From contig NZ_QTWS01000021.1 in assembly GCF_003461245.1 (NCBI RefSeq), positions 1-64,000 of the forward strand: a DNA stretch of 64,000 nucleotides. Reading direction: 5' to 3'. Positions within the stretch are counted from its first letter, which is position 1; each line of letters begins with the position of its first letter. Source of the stretch: Blautia sp. AF19-10LB. GTDB lineage: Bacteria > Bacillota > Clostridia > Lachnospirales > Lachnospiraceae. This document shows, piece by piece, positions 62,187 through 64,000 of this stretch. The position numbers and the translations under genes are program-made. The notes beneath the pieces were generated by a model. It saw only the letters and a program-made list of their open reading frames with translations, searched no databases and was not told where the DNA came from.

Positions 62187-62230
62187 TCGTGTTATCCTCC
62201 TATATTAACATTATGTTATCTGTACTATTT

Positions 62231-62956
62231 TCATAAAAGTTGTAATGCTTCTTCATCTGCAACTATAGTTACATCGGGATGAAGCTGAAGAATTGAAGCC
62301 GGTACATTTGGAGTAATCGGTCCGTAAAGGGAATCATAAATAGCTTTTGCCTTAGATGAACCGGTAGCAATCAATAATATTTTCTTTGCAGACATGATAT
62401 TTTTAATTCCCATAGTATACGCCTGCTTCGGTACATCATCTATGCTCTTAAAAAAACGGGCATTTGCCTTGATAGTACTTTCTGTAAGATTTACACAATG
62501 AGTTTCTTTTTCAAATGCTACTCCAGGTTCATTGAATCCAATATGACCATTTCCTCCAATTCCAAGAAGCTGCATATCAATCCCACCCACCATGGAAATT
62601 ATCTTGTCATATTCTTTACAGGCACGCCCACTGTCTTCATCCATTCCGTTTGGAACATATGTATGGGATTTTTCAATGTTTATATGGCTCAATAAATTTT
62701 GATCCATAAAATATCGGTAACTCTGATCATTGTCTGGAGACAAACCTTTATATTCATCCAGATTTACAGTAGTAATTTTTGAAAAATCAAGATCCCCTTT
62801 TTTATACCATTCAATCAACTGTTGATACATACCCACTGGTGTTGAACCAGTTGCTAAGCCCAGCACTGATCTAGGATTCATGATAATCTGTGCGGACATA
62901 ATATTTGCTGCTTTTCTGCTAACATCCTTATAGTCTTTTCCTTTGTAAATAACCAT
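62231..62956 (-). CDS. nagB: Glucosamine-6-phosphate deaminase
   Basis: 241 residues. GLATGSTPVGMYQQLIEWYK, NLDEYKGLSPDNDQSYRYFM, LLGIGGNGHIGFNEPG (catalytic His/Glu region) and YTMGIKNIMSAKKILLIATG. Converts GlcN-6-P to fructose-6-P and ammonia, feeding amino sugars from the nearby hexosaminidase and GH112 phosphorylase into glycolysis. 45 bases after the GH112 gene. Confidence 0.95.
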   Translation of the reverse strand: MVIYKGKDYKDVSRKAANIMSAQIIMNPRSVLGLATGSTPVGMYQQLIEWYKKGDLDFSKITTVNLDEYKGLSPDNDQSYRYFMDQNLLSHINIEKSHTYVPNGMDEDSGRACKEYDKIISMVGGIDMQLLGIGGNGHIGFNEPGVAFEKETHCVNLTESTIKANARFFKSIDDVPKQAYTMGIKNIMSAKKILLIATGSSKAKAIYDSLYGPITPNVPASILQLHPDVTIVADEEALQLL

Positions 62957-63001
62957 ATATACCCTCCTGAACGTTTGGTGACCCTGTGCCAGACAGATTC
63001 A

Positions 63002-64000
63002 TCACTGAATTTGATACCATTTAATCTCGTTTGGTTCCATATGAAGTTCAAAACTGCCTCCATCTCCGATGTATACCGTTGTATCCTGCGGTTCATAAGT
63101 ATTATTCACAACACAGTATTTCTTATTTTTAACATATGCATGAACCTCAACATTATAATTTGAAGAATACCAGCAATAAAGTTCCTTCTCAGCAGATGCT
63201 GACCAGAGAACTGCTCTATAAAGTACACGGCTATTCTCGAAGCTATATGGAAGACCACTGATATAAACACCTCGTCCTTTTCCAAAGGTCTTTACAGCCA
63301 TCTGTACTTCCTGATTTTTATGGATCAGAATTTCTGTTTCCGGCAATGCAAAAATATTTTTCTTGCCTTCACCAAAATCAACATCGCCCTCTGTATCCTG
63401 AAGGATAAAGTGATCTCTATGCTCATCCCAGTTATATTTATCAGTATTTAAGTTGAATCCTCGTTCTTCTTCTACACCAAGGATATCATCCAACTGGAAG
63501 AATTTACCCTGCCACTGATGAGCAGCTGGTTCCCCTACTCCTATAAATCCTCCACCATTATAGACAAATTCTCTGATGGCAGTACTGATTGTTTCATCAA
63601 TCCAGTTTTCGCCACCTGTCTGTGCCGTGTCTGCATCTCCTACGTTAATGATCACATCAAAGTTTTTCAACAGTTCTCTGTTTTCACGAATATCATCAAA
63701 GCTAATAAAGGATACATCAAACGGTGCACCACTTAATGCCTCTATAATTCCAAAATAAGAATAATTCTGCTTGTAATAAATCGCATGATGTACCATGTGA
63801 TTTCCCCAGGAACGCATTTTACCCCAGCAATTCAGAACTGCTACACGTTTCACACAATACGGAGTAGTTCCCTGAATATTATCATATAAAGTACGGAATT
63901 CATCACAAACCTCCTGGATATACTGCACAAATTCCGGAAATTCCAGAGCAAGTTTCAGGTATCCGCCATATCCGATTCTCTGAATCGGGCTTCTCAGAAT
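63002..64000 (-). CDS. GH112 1,3-beta-galactosyl-N-acetylhexosamine phosphorylase (C-terminal part)
   Basis: The open frame runs off the window edge; about 332 C-terminal residues are seen of an expected 720 or so. PIQRIGYGGYLKLALEFPEF, VKRVAVLNCWGKMRSWG, NVGDADTAQTGGENW and GGGFIGVGEPAAHQWQGKFF are typical GH112 segments. Splits lacto-N-biose or galacto-N-biose with phosphate in the cytoplasm, giving Gal-1-P and GlcNAc/GalNAc. No signal peptide can be judged. Confidence 0.88.
   Translation of the reverse strand: MLRSPIQRIGYGGYLKLALEFPEFVQYIQEVCDEFRTLYDNIQGTTPYCVKRVAVLNCWGKMRSWGNHMVHHAIYYKQNYSYFGIIEALSGAPFDVSFISFDDIRENRELLKNFDVIINVGDADTAQTGGENWIDETISTAIREFVYNGGGFIGVGEPAAHQWQGKFFQLDDILGVEEERGFNLNTDKYNWDEHRDHFILQDTEGDVDFGEGKKNIFALPETEILIHKNQEVQMAVKTFGKGRGVYISGLPYSFENSRVLYRAVLWSASAEKELYCWYSSNYNVEVHAYVKNKKYCVVNNTYEPQDTTVYIGDGGSFELHMEPNEIKWYQIQ

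Noticed and set aside
1..64000. CRISPR arrays, tRNA or rRNA genes
   Set aside because: No regularly spaced repeats, no tRNA-like cloverleaf with TTCGA arm, no rRNA sequence recognised by eye.

Overview
The window looks like the chromosome of a low-GC, anaerobic, gut-associated Firmicute. It is most likely a Lachnospiraceae member of the Ruminococcus gnavus / R. torques / Blautia type. The signs are the anaerobe oxidative-defence set (rubrerythrin, rubredoxins, a desulfoferrodoxin remnant, bacteriohemerythrin, PerR), many gene families typical of Clostridia (DUF3784, DUF4179, DUF6219, DUF6674, DUF4825) and a cytoplasmic host-glycan pathway (GH112, NagB, GH95, GH20). No rRNA, tRNA or CRISPR array was recognised. 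Nearly all genes lie on the minus strand.

Layout. 1-4.1 kb: small membrane proteins, lipoproteins and zinc-ribbon proteins, with one protein that may have a PD-(D/E)XK nuclease core. 4.4-9.1 kb: a BcrAB-like ABC exporter and a VanR-VanZ-VanS-like operon without resistance ligases. 9.3-11.4 kb: an ECF sigma factor with its membrane anti-sigma-like partner. 11.6-15.8 kb: a DUF2971 protein, then a BlaI/BlaR1-type pair and a secreted protein that carries the same C-terminal repeat domain as the BlaR1-like sensor; BlaI-type palindromes sit at both promoters. 15.8-21.2 kb: a visibly GC-richer plus-strand island (thiazoline-carboxylate hydrolase, methyltransferase and two broken alpha/beta hydrolases) next to remnants of an integrative conjugative element. 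21.4-32.3 kb: a large redox-stress block with two thioredoxins, thioredoxin reductase, CoA-disulfide-reductase/rhodanese, an SDR, a Crp/Fnr regulator, PerR, rubrerythrin, LDH, YaaA, Bcp, hemerythrin and rubredoxins. 32.5-37.4 kb: a regulator with a possible structured leader, a degenerate ISAs1-type element, a DinJ-YafQ toxin-antitoxin pair and an ATPase remnant cut by a second IS relic. 37.4-47.4 kb: a lipoprotein, an M28 peptidase and an eight-gene two-component/ABC operon. 47.5-53.6 kb: DUF2500, an intracellular GH20, a CpcT-like protein, and a solute-binding lipoprotein coupled to a hybrid kinase. 54-56 kb: an RnlA/RnlB-type toxin-antitoxin pair whose toxin is fused to RNase HI. 56.1-59.8 kb: an L,D-transpeptidase and a second ECF sigma/DUF4179 pair. 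59.9-64 kb: an operon for fucosylated and LNB/GNB-type host glycans, cut by the window edge.

How the parts work together. Three promoters (trxA-trxB, trxA2-rhodanese-Cdr, SDR) each carry GTGAT-N3-ATCAC centred 31.5 bp from the centre of the -10 box, the geometry of class II Crp/Fnr activation, so the Crp/Fnr gene among them is the likely regulator. perR and the rubredoxin-hemerythrin operon have alike promoters with an AT-rich motif just upstream of the -35. The two-component/ABC operon has the same direct repeat before its first gene and before its lipoprotein gene. The most interesting locus is the RNase HI-RnlA fusion with its RnlB-like partner: in E. coli RNase HI is a separate protein that modulates RnlA (RNase LS), an anti-T4 toxin.
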